Below, piece after piece: positions 9,019 through 17,733 of a DNA stretch of 64,000 nt. The stretch is from contig NZ_CANMED010000003.1 of NCBI RefSeq assembly GCF_947496855.1, positions 186,001-250,000 of the forward strand, read 5' to 3'. A model generated the notes under the pieces. It was not told where the DNA came from. It made no database searches and was given only the letters and a program-made list of their open reading frames with translations. This stretch comes from an uncultured Aquimarina sp. (GTDB lineage: Bacteria > Bacteroidota > Bacteroidia > Flavobacteriales > Flavobacteriaceae). A program made the translations under genes and the position numbers. How positions within the stretch are numbered: position 1 is the stretch's first letter; each line of letters opens with the position of its first letter.

Positions 9019-9813
9019 TTATTTAATTGTATTAATTTTTTCATAAGAAGCCATTACTCCTTTTATAACTGAGGAACTTAATCCTTGATGCTCCATTTCA
9101 TTTAATCCTTCGATCGTGCATCCTTGAGGTGTAGTTACTTTATCAATTTCACGCTCTGGATGTGTTCCATTTTCTGCTACAAGTGTTGCTGCTCCTATAG
9201 CAGTTTGTACTGCTATAATCTGAGCTTCATGCGGATGAAACCCCATTTGGATTCCTCCTTGTATCATAGCTCTAAGAAACCTTAAAAAGAATGCTATTCC
9301 ACTAGCTCCCAAAACAGTAGCTGCCTGCATTAATCTTTCTTCAATCACTAAAGTTTCTCCAATAGTATCGAACATTTTTTCTACTATAGACAGTTCCTCC
9401 TTAACATCATCATTAGCTGCAATACAAGTCATAGATAATTTTTTTGCAGCTCCGGTATTAGGCATTACACGTACTACTTTATTATTAGGAACTACCTCAT
9501 TAATTTCTGCGATAGAAGTTCCTGTAACCGTAGAGATTAATATTTGATCGTTAGTCACTACATCTTTAATCTCTTGCAGAACCGCGTCCAACTGCCTAGG
9601 TTGCACACAAAGAATTACCCATTTCACATCTTTTATGGATGTTATAATATCTTGGGAAGTAGATACTCCCAAATTCTGTTCTACTTCTTTTAAATTATAT
9701 TTAGATTTATCTACTACAGTAATATTTTCTGCTTCAAATAGATCACTATCAGCCAATCCAGATATTATGGATTTCCCTAAGTTACCTCCTCCTATGATTG
9801 TAATTTTGTTCAT
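9019..9813 (-). CDS. proC: Pyrroline-5-carboxylate reductase
   Basis: ProC reduces pyrroline-5-carboxylate to proline with NAD(P)H. The 264-residue protein begins with the Rossmann motif IGGGNLGKSII and carries VRVMPNTGA and, in the C-terminal helical domain, VTTPQGCTIEGL, the family signature that holds the substrate. It lies 5 bases upstream of argD and 1 base after argC. With proA and proB in the same operon the complete proline branch from glutamate is present. Confidence 0.94.
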   Translation of the reverse strand: MNKITIIGGGNLGKSIISGLADSDLFEAENITVVDKSKYNLKEVEQNLGVSTSQDIITSIKDVKWVILCVQPRQLDAVLQEIKDVVTNDQILISTVTGTSIAEINEVVPNNKVVRVMPNTGAAKKLSMTCIAANDDVKEELSIVEKMFDTIGETLVIEERLMQAATVLGASGIAFFLRFLRAMIQGGIQMGFHPHEAQIIAVQTAIGAATLVAENGTHPEREIDKVTTPQGCTIEGLNEMEHQGLSSSVIKGVMASYEKINTIK

Positions 9814-9814
9814 C

Positions 9815-10792
9815 TTAAAATGCGCTTGCTTTTAATTCTAATCCTATTTTTTCTTCTAATCCAAACATCAAATTCATATTATGAATAGCTTGACCAGAAG
9901 CTCCTTTTATTAAATTATCAATTACCGATGTAATTAATAACATACCGTCTTTTTTAGTAATATGAAGAATACATTTATTTGTATTTATCACTTGTTTCAG
10001 ATGAATTTCGGAATCTGATACTATTGTGAATTTTGCATCTTTATAATACGATATATAAAGTTCTTTTGCCTCTTCTTCAGAACCATTGTACTTAGTATAC
10101 ATTGTAGCATAAATTCCTTTACTAAAATTCCCTCTATTAGGAATAAAGAAAATAGGAGATTTGAAACTGGTTTGTAATTCTTTTACACTCTGATGAATTT
10201 CATCCAGATGCTGATGTGTAAAAACCTTATAACTAGAGAAATTATTATCTCTCCAACTAAAGTGTGTTGTACCACCAGGCATTACTCCTGCTCCAGTACT
10301 TCCTGTAGTTGCATTCACATGAACTGTATCTATCAACATTTTCGAAGATGCTAATGGCAATAATCCTAACTGAATTGCCGTTGCGAAACATCCTGGATTA
10401 GCAATATGTTGAGCAGACTTAATCTTTTCCTTTTGTAATTCTGGTAAACCATATATAAAATCTCTTCCTTTAAATTTATGATCATTCTCTAATCTAAAAT
10501 CATTTCCTAAGTCTATAATTTTAGTAGTCTTTGAGAAAGTGTTTGTTTCTAAAAATGCTTTTGATCTACCATGTCCTAGACATAAAAACAGAACATCTAC
10601 ATCTGGATTAATCATATCTGTAAACGAAAGGTTTATGTCTCCCAACAAATCAACATGTTGCTTACTAATAGCAACACCTGCATTCGTAGTACTGTATACA
10701 AAATCTAACTCTACTTGTGGATGATTAACTAATAACCTTAATAATTCTCCAGCTGTATATCCCGAGCCACCTATGATTCCTGCTTTTATCAT
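9815..10792 (-). CDS. argC: N-acyl-gamma-glutamyl-phosphate reductase
   Basis: This 325-residue reductase has an N-terminal NADP fold (GIIGGSGYTAGELLRLL) and the catalytic cysteine Cys135 in the signature HIANPGCFATA. It reduces N-acyl-glutamyl phosphate to the semialdehyde, between ArgB and ArgD. The length equals the short type usual in Bacteroidota. The start codon overlaps the end of argG by 4 bases. Confidence 0.94.
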   Translation of the reverse strand: MIKAGIIGGSGYTAGELLRLLVNHPQVELDFVYSTTNAGVAISKQHVDLLGDINLSFTDMINPDVDVLFLCLGHGRSKAFLETNTFSKTTKIIDLGNDFRLENDHKFKGRDFIYGLPELQKEKIKSAQHIANPGCFATAIQLGLLPLASSKMLIDTVHVNATTGSTGAGVMPGGTTHFSWRDNNFSSYKVFTHQHLDEIHQSVKELQTSFKSPIFFIPNRGNFSKGIYATMYTKYNGSEEEAKELYISYYKDAKFTIVSDSEIHLKQVINTNKCILHITKKDGMLLITSVIDNLIKGASGQAIHNMNLMFGLEEKIGLELKASAF

Positions 10793-11979
10793 AATTCGCT
10801 TGGGTTTACATTATGATATATCTTATTTGCATTACCATAAATTTTGATAAAACCTTTAGCATCATCCGAAGTCCATGAATTGTTCATTTCGCCGTATTGA
10901 CCGAAATCTGATTTCATCATATCGAATTCTGATTCGATTCCTACCAATGTAAAATGATATGGTTTCAACTTTACCATTACATCACCTGTTACTGATTTTT
11001 GAGAATCGTCTAGGAATACCTCGATATTTCTCATCACAGGATCCAGATAATTACCTTCATGCAACAGCATACCGTACCAATTTGCTAATTGCTCTTTCCA
11101 ATATTGTTGCCACTTAGTTAACACATGTTTTTCTAATAAATGGTGAGCTTTTATAATTACTAAAGGTGCTGCTGCTTCAAATCCAACTCTTCCTTTTATT
11201 CCTATAATAGTATCTCCTACATGAATATCTCTACCGATAGCAAAGGAGCTTGCCAGTTCTTCCAATTTCTGAATGTTTTTTACAGGAGTGTCCTTGATTC
11301 CATCTAAACCAATTAACTCGCCTTGTTCAAAATTCAATGTAATTGTTTCTTCCTTCTCTTTTTGAAGTTGGCTTGGATAGGCATCTTCTGGCAAAGCATT
11401 ATGCGATGTTAAAGTTTCTTTTCCCCCTACACTCGTCCCCCAAATACCTTTATTAATAGAATATTGTGCTTTTTCCCAACTGTAATCCACTCCATGTTTT
11501 TTAAGAAACTCAACTTCTGCTTGTCTAGATAATTTTAAATCTCTTATTGGAGTAATAATTTCAATTTCGGGAGCCAACGTTTGGAAAATCACATCAAATC
11601 TAATTTGATCATTACCTGCACCAGTACTTCCGTGTGCGATATATTTTGCTCCAACCTTTTTAGCATAATTAATTACCTCTATAGCCTGAAAGATTCTTTC
11701 TGCACTTACAGATAATGGATATGTATTATTCTTTAAGACATTACCAAAAATTAGATATTTAATCGCTTTCTGATAAAATTCATTTAATATTGTTTTATTC
11801 ACATGAGAACTACTTCCCAATTCATAAGCTCTTTTTTCTGTTTCTACTAATTCTTCATCAGAAAATCCACCTGTATTTATCAATATAGTATGAACTTCCA
11901 ATTCCTTTTCGTGAATTAAATATTTTACACAATATGAGGTATCCAAACCTCCACTATATGCTACTACTACTTTTTCCAT
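10789..11979 (-). CDS. argG: Argininosuccinate synthase
   Basis: ArgG joins citrulline and aspartate using ATP. The 396-residue protein starts with the PP-loop AYSGGLDTSYC (8-18) and has AHGSTGAGNDQIRFD, which matches the ATP and citrulline sites. It overlaps the upstream acyltransferase by 13 bases. Its place second in the operon, far from argH, is usual for this phylum. Confidence 0.95.
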   Translation of the reverse strand: MEKVVVAYSGGLDTSYCVKYLIHEKELEVHTILINTGGFSDEELVETEKRAYELGSSSHVNKTILNEFYQKAIKYLIFGNVLKNNTYPLSVSAERIFQAIEVINYAKKVGAKYIAHGSTGAGNDQIRFDVIFQTLAPEIEIITPIRDLKLSRQAEVEFLKKHGVDYSWEKAQYSINKGIWGTSVGGKETLTSHNALPEDAYPSQLQKEKEETITLNFEQGELIGLDGIKDTPVKNIQKLEELASSFAIGRDIHVGDTIIGIKGRVGFEAAAPLVIIKAHHLLEKHVLTKWQQYWKEQLANWYGMLLHEGNYLDPVMRNIEVFLDDSQKSVTGDVMVKLKPYHFTLVGIESEFDMMKSDFGQYGEMNNSWTSDDAKGFIKIYGNANKIYHNVNPSEL

Positions 11980-12608
11980 AACAACAATTGTTTATTGCTT
12001 GTTAGCATTGTTTGTTTTATTTTTTTTAATCTTTTCAATACTTTTTTATCGTACCACTTTTCTTTTTTCCTAATTTCAGTTGAAGGATCATACAACATAC
12101 CAGTACATAAACACATTTTATGTTCTTTAGATTTTAAAATGTCATAATTTGTACACGTTTTACATCCTGCCCAAAACTTAGGATCATCTGTTAATTCTGA
12201 AAACGTAACTGGCTTATACCCTAAATCTGAATTTATTTTCATTACAGCCAACCCTGTAGTAATTCCGAAAACTTTAGAATCGGGATACTTTTTTAAAGAG
12301 TAATTAAAAGTAAACTCTTTAATTCTTTTGGCTAATCCTTGATTTCTATAATCCGGATGCACTATAAGACCAGAATGGGCTACATATTTTTCATGACCCC
12401 AAACTTCTATATAACAGAAACCTGCAAACGCTCCATTATATAATGCTATAATTGCATTCCCATTTCTAATTTTGGTCTTTATATATTCAGGAGTACGCTT
12501 AGCTATACCAGTTCCTCTTACTTTTGCAGAGTCCGATATAACCATACATATTTCTCTAGCATATGCAAGATGTTCTTTTGTAGCTATAACAATTTCTATC
12601 TGTTTCAT
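11967..12608 (-). CDS. GNAT-family N-acyltransferase, likely N-succinyl-glutamate synthase of the arginine pathway
   Basis: This is the first gene of the arginine/proline operon. The 213-residue protein has a GNAT core with the acyl-CoA phosphate loop RNQGLA (88-93). The operon has no argA or argJ, so this is the natural candidate for the first acylation of glutamate. A GNAT protein beside argG in Bacteroides was assigned as N-succinylglutamate synthase from mutant fitness data, as I recall. It carries four cysteines outside the core (149, 152, 166, 168), spaced CxxC and CxC, which look like a metal site, and a basic C-terminal tail. The acyl donor is inferred, not shown. Confidence 0.8.
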   Translation of the reverse strand: MKQIEIVIATKEHLAYAREICMVISDSAKVRGTGIAKRTPEYIKTKIRNGNAIIALYNGAFAGFCYIEVWGHEKYVAHSGLIVHPDYRNQGLAKRIKEFTFNYSLKKYPDSKVFGITTGLAVMKINSDLGYKPVTFSELTDDPKFWAGCKTCTNYDILKSKEHKMCLCTGMLYDPSTEIRKKEKWYDKKVLKRLKKIKQTMLTSNKQLLLWKK

Positions 12609-13409
12609 CAGTTCATTTCTGTTACCTTATTCAGGATCCGATGTTATTTATTAAGCTAAACTTATTGACTATAAACACTGATCCATTGTGCATGAATTTC
12701 GTTTATCAAAAAGTTTAAATAATTAAAAATTTAATGGCGTTATTCCTAGAAAGATTCAAGCTTAGTTACATTAAAAATCAATGGATATAGAAATATACTT
12801 TTGAAAATAATTGCAACTAAATCAAGAATGGAATATTTTTTAGGGAAACAGGACGCACCTATTTCAGAATAATTTTAAACCCCCAAGGGGCGACGAAAGC
12901 AGCGTGTAGATATAATGTTATTACCTAATCTGTTCAATAATTGAACTTTAACCTCTGTAAAAATAAAATTTGCCGTTTTCATAATAGTAACTCTAAATCG
13001 TCGGCCTTGGCCCCTTTCGTTAACTAGATAGTACAATATTACATAAAAAAAGTCTTTACATATAAACTAAAGACAAACAATCTTGTAAAATTATGACTTT
13101 CGTAAAAACCAAACTACAATTTAATAAAATACTTAAATAAATGATATAAAAATTATATTTAATTAATTAAAAACCAAGTTAGCAATGTATATGAAATAAT
13201 GTTTTTCGCTATATTTAACTGTAAAAAGAATAACTAGCAAAAAATTAAGTCATATTATTATCATTCATACAGTTAATATATCATAATTACACTTTAAAAA
13301 ACACTCTTTTCATGAATCACTTTTTATAGTACCTAAAAGATGTAAGATGTGTATTTGATTAAAAAAATATAACTTTTTTGAACTTTCTTAATCTTTTTAA
13401 CATATAAAT
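12609..13409. other. Long intergenic region between divergent arg operon and alginate regulator
   Basis: About 800 bases without a convincing gene. The longest frames that start with ATG are under 30 codons. Most of it is very AT-rich. Two short GC-rich islands stand out: 12881-12898, with a CCCC-AA-GGGG inverted repeat, and 13000-13020, containing CCTTGGCCCC. The words CCAAGG and CGAAAG occur in both islands, in opposite orientation. It must hold the arginine operon promoter near 12609-12700, but I could not find a good TAnnTTTG box or an ArgR-type box there. Confidence 0.5.
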
Positions 13410-13440
13410 TTTGTGAAAATAAAAAAAAACTATACTTTTG
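13410..13440 (+). promoter_or_regulatory. Bacteroidota-type promoter of the GntR regulator gene
   Basis: A TTTG at 13410-13413 is followed after 19 bases by TACTTTTG at 13433-13440, an exact TAnnTTTG box. Motifs and spacing match the consensus of the primary sigma factor in this phylum. The start codon is about 41 bases downstream. An operator-like inverted repeat begins at the last bases of the -7 box, which suggests self-repression. Confidence 0.75.
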
Positions 13441-13461
13441 GTTAACCAGATTGGTCAACCA
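13439..13461. promoter_or_regulatory. Predicted operator of the FadR-type GntR regulator (site 1)
   Basis: TGGTTAACC (13439-13447), a 5-base spacer and GGTCAACCA (13453-13461) form an inverted repeat with one mismatch. The outer TGGT/ACCA arms are like those bound by FadR-type GntR proteins. It overlaps the end of the -7 box and the expected transcription start. A near copy with the same spacing lies at 29882-29904. Confidence 0.7.
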
Positions 13462-13481
13462 GTTAAAATCAAACCCAGTAT

Positions 13482-14195
13482 ATGAGTGTGAAAATAGAAA
13501 AGGATGTGGAGGTTATATCCAGTCCTAAAAAAGGTTCCGAAGAAGTAATTATCTCTAAAATTAGGGAATTAATTGTTTCCAAGCAACTTGAACCTGGTGA
13601 TAAGCTTCCCGCGGAACGAATTCTGGCTGAAAACTTAGGAGTAAGCAGAAATCAATTACGTCAAGCTATTCAAAGGTTAGAATTCTATGGATTGGTTAAA
13701 AAATACCCTCAAAGTGGAACAAGAGTATCAAATATAGGTGTGACCGCACTTAATGGAATGATGACCGATATTTTACAATTACAGGAACCTGATTTTAAAT
13801 CTTTAGTAGAAACAAGATTGATACTAGAAACAAATGCTGTAAGATTAGCAGCGACAAGGAGATCAGATGAACATATACGTCAAATACAAGCCGCACATGA
13901 GGCTTATAGTGAAAAAGCTATCAACGGCTTGAATGCGGTAGAAGAAGATTTAATGTTTCATCTTAAACTATCAGAGGCAAGCGGCAATAGTGTGATTAAC
14001 TCCTTAATGTTAGTAATCACACCAGAAATTATTACTCGCTTTGTAGCTAATAAAGTTTGTGATAAAGATGAAAACCATTTATTAATAAAAGAACACCAAT
14101 CAATTATTGATGCTATAATCGACAAAGACCCCGATAGAGCTGTTACAAAACTTGAAGAACATTTTAAAGATCTTTACAGATTTTGTTATGATTAA
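13482..14195 (+). CDS. FadR-subfamily GntR transcription regulator of the alginate locus
   Basis: The 237-residue protein has an N-terminal winged helix (about 17-80) with the GntR pattern LEPGDKLPAERILAENLGVSRNQLRQAIQRLE, then a helical FCD ligand domain. In the FCD domain the RLILETNAVRLAA, FHLKLSEASGN and EHQSIIDAI segments include the histidines that usually bind a metal and an acidic ligand. Heading the alginate genes, it probably senses a breakdown product such as KDG or DEHU. Matching operators at its own promoter and at 29882 suggest it represses both transcripts until induced. The ligand is inferred. Confidence 0.9.
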   Translation: MSVKIEKDVEVISSPKKGSEEVIISKIRELIVSKQLEPGDKLPAERILAENLGVSRNQLRQAIQRLEFYGLVKKYPQSGTRVSNIGVTALNGMMTDILQLQEPDFKSLVETRLILETNAVRLAATRRSDEHIRQIQAAHEAYSEKAINGLNAVEEDLMFHLKLSEASGNSVINSLMLVITPEIITRFVANKVCDKDENHLLIKEHQSIIDAIIDKDPDRAVTKLEEHFKDLYRFCYD

Positions 14196-14260
14196 GAATA
14201 TCAAAGAAGGGAAATAATTCTAACACAAATCAAATATGTAACAAATCACAAAAATAAAAA

Positions 14261-14289
14261 AAAGGGACAGCTACCACACTAATCCCTTT
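14261..14289 (+). terminator. Possible weak terminator after the GntR gene
   Basis: A 7-bp inverted repeat (AAAGGGA at 14261-14267 with TCCCTTT at 14283-14289) encloses a 15-base loop and is followed by ATTTTC. The short stem and weak T run make it doubtful, but it lies in the right place to separate the regulator from the susC transcript. Confidence 0.4.
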
Positions 14290-14412
14290 ATTTTCGAAAT
14301 TTTACTTAGTTTAAAAAGTAAAATCATTACTATAATTACTTATAGATAGATTAAAACAAAGATATAAAAAATAGATAAACGTTCTTCGATTTATCAATTT
14401 TTAATGATTTGT

Positions 14413-14445
14413 TTTGAAATAGGTAATTACATAATTTAAGTTTTG
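14413..14445 (+). promoter_or_regulatory. Candidate promoter of the susC-to-kdgA transcript
   Basis: TTTG at 14413-14416 and TAAGTTTTG at 14437-14445, 20 bases apart, approximate the TTTG/TAnnTTTG consensus with one extra T. Downstream, at 14471-14487, TTAGTT and AACTAA form an inverted repeat around 5 bases, about 27 bases before the susC start, a possible regulator site. It does not resemble the GntR operator. Confidence 0.4.
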
Positions 14446-14514
14446 CTTTTTAATATCAAAAAATGATCAATTAGTTGTTTAAACTAAAGCATTTAAAAAC
14501 AAAAATAATTACTT

Positions 14515-17500
14515 ATGTATTTTAAAAAGATTATAACGATCATCCTGATTGTTCTATATCATTGTACAATGCTTGCTCAAGATAGCATTACATTAGAAGG
14601 GATAGTTACTTCTCAGGAAGATGGAATACCTATACCAGGGGTAAATGTGTTGATATTAAAGTCAAATTCTGGAACTACTACTGACTTTGATGGACGTTAC
14701 CAACTTAACGTAAATAAAGGCGATATTGTTTCGTTTTCATTTACTGGAAAGAAAACAATAACCATAGCTATTGACAATCAAACCAAAATTGATGTTGCTC
14801 TTGAAGAAGAAGCTTCTGAACTTGAACAGGTCGTAGTTATTGGTTATGGGGTTCAGAAAAAATCTAGTTTAACAGCTTCTGTCTCTAGGTTAGAAAACAA
14901 AAACCTTGATGAATTACCATATTCTGATGTAGCCAATAGCATTAAAGGAAAAATTGCTGGAGTTCAAATAAGAAATACTTCAGGAAATGTAGGGGAAGAA
15001 GAAGAAATAATTATTAGAGGTATTGGTTCTATCAGTCTTAGTTCTGCCCCATTAGTAGTCGTTGATGGATTTGCGTTTGATGATGGATTACAATTTATAA
15101 ATCCTAGTACAATAGAATCTATTGAAGTATTAAAAGATGCAAGTTCTACTGCTATTTATGGATCCAGAGGTGCAAACGGAGTGATACTTGTAACTACTAA
15201 AGAAGGTAAATCACAAAAAACTTCGTATGAATTTAAAACCTTGACCGGTTTCAAACAAGCTGCTTTAGAAATTGATTTAATAGATGCTATAGAATATTCT
15301 GATTTAGATAGAGATAGAGATCAACTAGTAGAAAACTTTATTGCTGCTCGCGATGGAAGAGACCCTCTTTTAATTAATTATACAGGTACTGAAGTAGGTA
15401 AAAGAACAATTGCTCAAAATATCGGTGGCCCAACAAACTGGACCGATGAAGCATTAAGAAATGCTGCTAGAATAAGTAATTATTCATTAAATGTTTATGG
15501 TGGAGGTGCAAAAACAAATTATTTAATTTCTGGTAATTATATTTTAGATGAAGGATTGAGAAAAGATAACGATTTAGAAAGATTAAATTTATCAGCTAGA
15601 ATTAAATCGAAATTATCTGATAACCTAAGTTTTGATTTAAAAATAAATCCTTCGTATACGCTTACAAGAAGATCGGCCATTAACTTTACCGATACTGGAA
15701 GATATGAGTCTTGGATTCCTGTTAGACATAATGATTATACTTCTAATTTAACGGGAGAGCCTGTGGGAAGTTATGCACATGCCATTCACTTTACCAATTT
15801 AAATTTCGATTTTATCGACCGTAATACTGGAGAGGTAAGAAATACTGGGAACTTAGAAAATCTTTGGTCTTCTGGGAATTTTAATCCTATTTCTAGACAA
15901 GAATCTGCAAGAAGAAATCGTTTTGAATATAGAATGCTAGCTAATGGTTCTGTTAAATGGAAAATTGCTAAAGGACTTACTCTTAAATCATCAATTGGCG
16001 GGTATGTAAGATACAGAACAGCTGAAGAATTTTTTGGATCTGACGGCGATCGAGACGGGGAAACTGAAGGTGTATTGGCTGATCAGCTTACGGTAAAGTA
16101 TATTAATGAAAATACCTTGAGTTATAATAGAAATTTTAATGGTCATGACATAGGTTTATTAGCTGGTATCACTTATGAAAACACCTCTGAACGCTTAACT
16201 GATATTACGGTATTTAATTTTGACGATGAAAACATTACTACGCTTAATGGAGGGTCTATTATAGATCTTGATCAAACCCAAACATTAAAAGATGAAACTA
16301 TTTTATCTTCGTATTTAGCAAGAATAAATTATGCCTATAAAGATCGCTATTTAATTTCATTAGCAGGAAGAGCAGACGGTTTTAATAAATTTGGTAACAA
16401 TAATAAATATGGATATTTCCCATCGATATCAATAGGATGGAATGTAGCCAATGAAAATTTCTGGAAAAATAGTATTGGTAATACTGTTAACAATTTGAAA
16501 TTAAGATCAAGTTGGGGTATTTCTGGTGCTGCGCCTCCATTATTTGATTTTTTATCACAAACCTTAGTAGATTTTGGAAATTATAGTTTAGGTAATGGCG
16601 GAGTTACTACCGGACAAGGAGAAGTTGGTATATTACAAGGAAATCCAGATATTACTTGGGAGACCAATACAGAATTCAATAATGGTATTGATATTGGATT
16701 CTTTAGTGGTGCCCTTAGTATTACAGCTGATTACTATTATAAGTTATCAGAAAAGTTACTATTGAGACAACAGATATCTAACGCTACTGGTTTTGATGAA
16801 CAATGGAACAATATTGGTAAAATCGAAAATAAAGGTTGGGAACTTGATATTTCTACAAATATTGGAAGAGGAAAAGTAAAATGGACATCCAGTGCGAACA
16901 TTTCCGTAAATGAGAATAAATTAATTTCATTTGGTGGATCTGAGCAAGTTATTACTAATGGAGAACGTACAGATCAGTACATTACTCGTGTAGGAGACCC
17001 TTATATTCAATTTTTTGGATTCAGAACTGATGGAATTTTTAATAACCAAGAAGAACTAGATAACAGTCCTACAGGTAATGCCGATGTTGTAGGTGGTCTT
17101 AAGAGAATTGATGTTAACGGTGATGGAGTTATTGATGCAGATGATAGAACGGTAATTGGTGATCCATTCCCAGATTTCATATATGGGTTCACAAATAATA
17201 TTACCTATGGTAACTTAGACCTAAATTTTTCTTTTCAAGGATCTCAAGGAGGTGAAGTAGTTTGGGGAGAAGCTTTCTATAACGAAATACAACGATATAG
17301 CAGGGTTTATGCCGAAGGTCAATTTTTTAATGAAAATATTGACGCAACCAATCCAGGTATAAGAACTGGTATCGAATATTTATCAACTGATTTTGCTGTT
17401 CAAGATGCCTCATATATTTCTTTAAGAGAAGTAGTACTAGGATACTCTATTCCTAATACAGCAATACAAAAAATAGGTTTAGAAAAAATGAGAATCTATT

Positions 17501-17658
17501 TTTCTGGCCAAAATTTATGGTACAGCGCTGCTAATGACTATTTAGGAAATAATCCAGAAGGTATCACAAATCGAAATAATGTACTAATAAGAGGATATCA
17601 AAGAGGTGTAACACCTATACAAAGGCAATTTGCAATGGGTGTAGATATAAACTTTTAA
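14515..17658 (+). CDS. susC: SusC-type TonB-dependent outer membrane receptor, alginate oligomer import
   Basis: The 1047-residue protein has a signal peptide ending near residue 22, a carboxypeptidase-D-like beta-sandwich (about 24-105), and a plug domain beginning VVVIGYGVQKKSSLTASV with SIKGKIAGVQI and SIEVLKDASSTAIYGSRGANGVILVTT. A long 22-strand barrel follows. The combination is the SusC/RagA family, which works with a SusD lipoprotein to take up glycan pieces across the outer membrane using TonB energy. The lyases downstream indicate alginate oligosaccharides. It is full length and heads the catabolic operon, with susD 75 bases downstream. Confidence 0.95.
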   Translation: MYFKKIITIILIVLYHCTMLAQDSITLEGIVTSQEDGIPIPGVNVLILKSNSGTTTDFDGRYQLNVNKGDIVSFSFTGKKTITIAIDNQTKIDVALEEEASELEQVVVIGYGVQKKSSLTASVSRLENKNLDELPYSDVANSIKGKIAGVQIRNTSGNVGEEEEIIIRGIGSISLSSAPLVVVDGFAFDDGLQFINPSTIESIEVLKDASSTAIYGSRGANGVILVTTKEGKSQKTSYEFKTLTGFKQAALEIDLIDAIEYSDLDRDRDQLVENFIAARDGRDPLLINYTGTEVGKRTIAQNIGGPTNWTDEALRNAARISNYSLNVYGGGAKTNYLISGNYILDEGLRKDNDLERLNLSARIKSKLSDNLSFDLKINPSYTLTRRSAINFTDTGRYESWIPVRHNDYTSNLTGEPVGSYAHAIHFTNLNFDFIDRNTGEVRNTGNLENLWSSGNFNPISRQESARRNRFEYRMLANGSVKWKIAKGLTLKSSIGGYVRYRTAEEFFGSDGDRDGETEGVLADQLTVKYINENTLSYNRNFNGHDIGLLAGITYENTSERLTDITVFNFDDENITTLNGGSIIDLDQTQTLKDETILSSYLARINYAYKDRYLISLAGRADGFNKFGNNNKYGYFPSISIGWNVANENFWKNSIGNTVNNLKLRSSWGISGAAPPLFDFLSQTLVDFGNYSLGNGGVTTGQGEVGILQGNPDITWETNTEFNNGIDIGFFSGALSITADYYYKLSEKLLLRQQISNATGFDEQWNNIGKIENKGWELDISTNIGRGKVKWTSSANISVNENKLISFGGSEQVITNGERTDQYITRVGDPYIQFFGFRTDGIFNNQEELDNSPTGNADVVGGLKRIDVNGDGVIDADDRTVIGDPFPDFIYGFTNNITYGNLDLNFSFQGSQGGEVVWGEAFYNEIQRYSRVYAEGQFFNENIDATNPGIRTGIEYLSTDFAVQDASYISLREVVLGYSIPNTAIQKIGLEKMRIYFSGQNLWYSAANDYLGNNPEGITNRNNVLIRGYQRGVTPIQRQFAMGVDINF

Positions 17659-17733
17659 TAAAGTAATTTTTAAATCAATTAACTAAGATAAAATTCTTTA
17701 TGTAATTGACTTTTAGAACAACACATATATACA

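Noticed and set aside
12796..12803. TACTTTTG as a promoter box
   Set aside because: No TTG at a fitting distance and no gene follows for nearly 700 bases.
12883..12892. CCCC-AA-GGGG as a terminator or structured RNA by itself
   Set aside because: A 2-base loop cannot form a normal hairpin and no T run follows. It is kept only as part of the unusual intergenic region.
14471..14487. TTAGTT/AACTAA repeat before susC as a third GntR operator
   Set aside because: It lacks the TGGT/ACCA arms and the spacing of the two matched sites.
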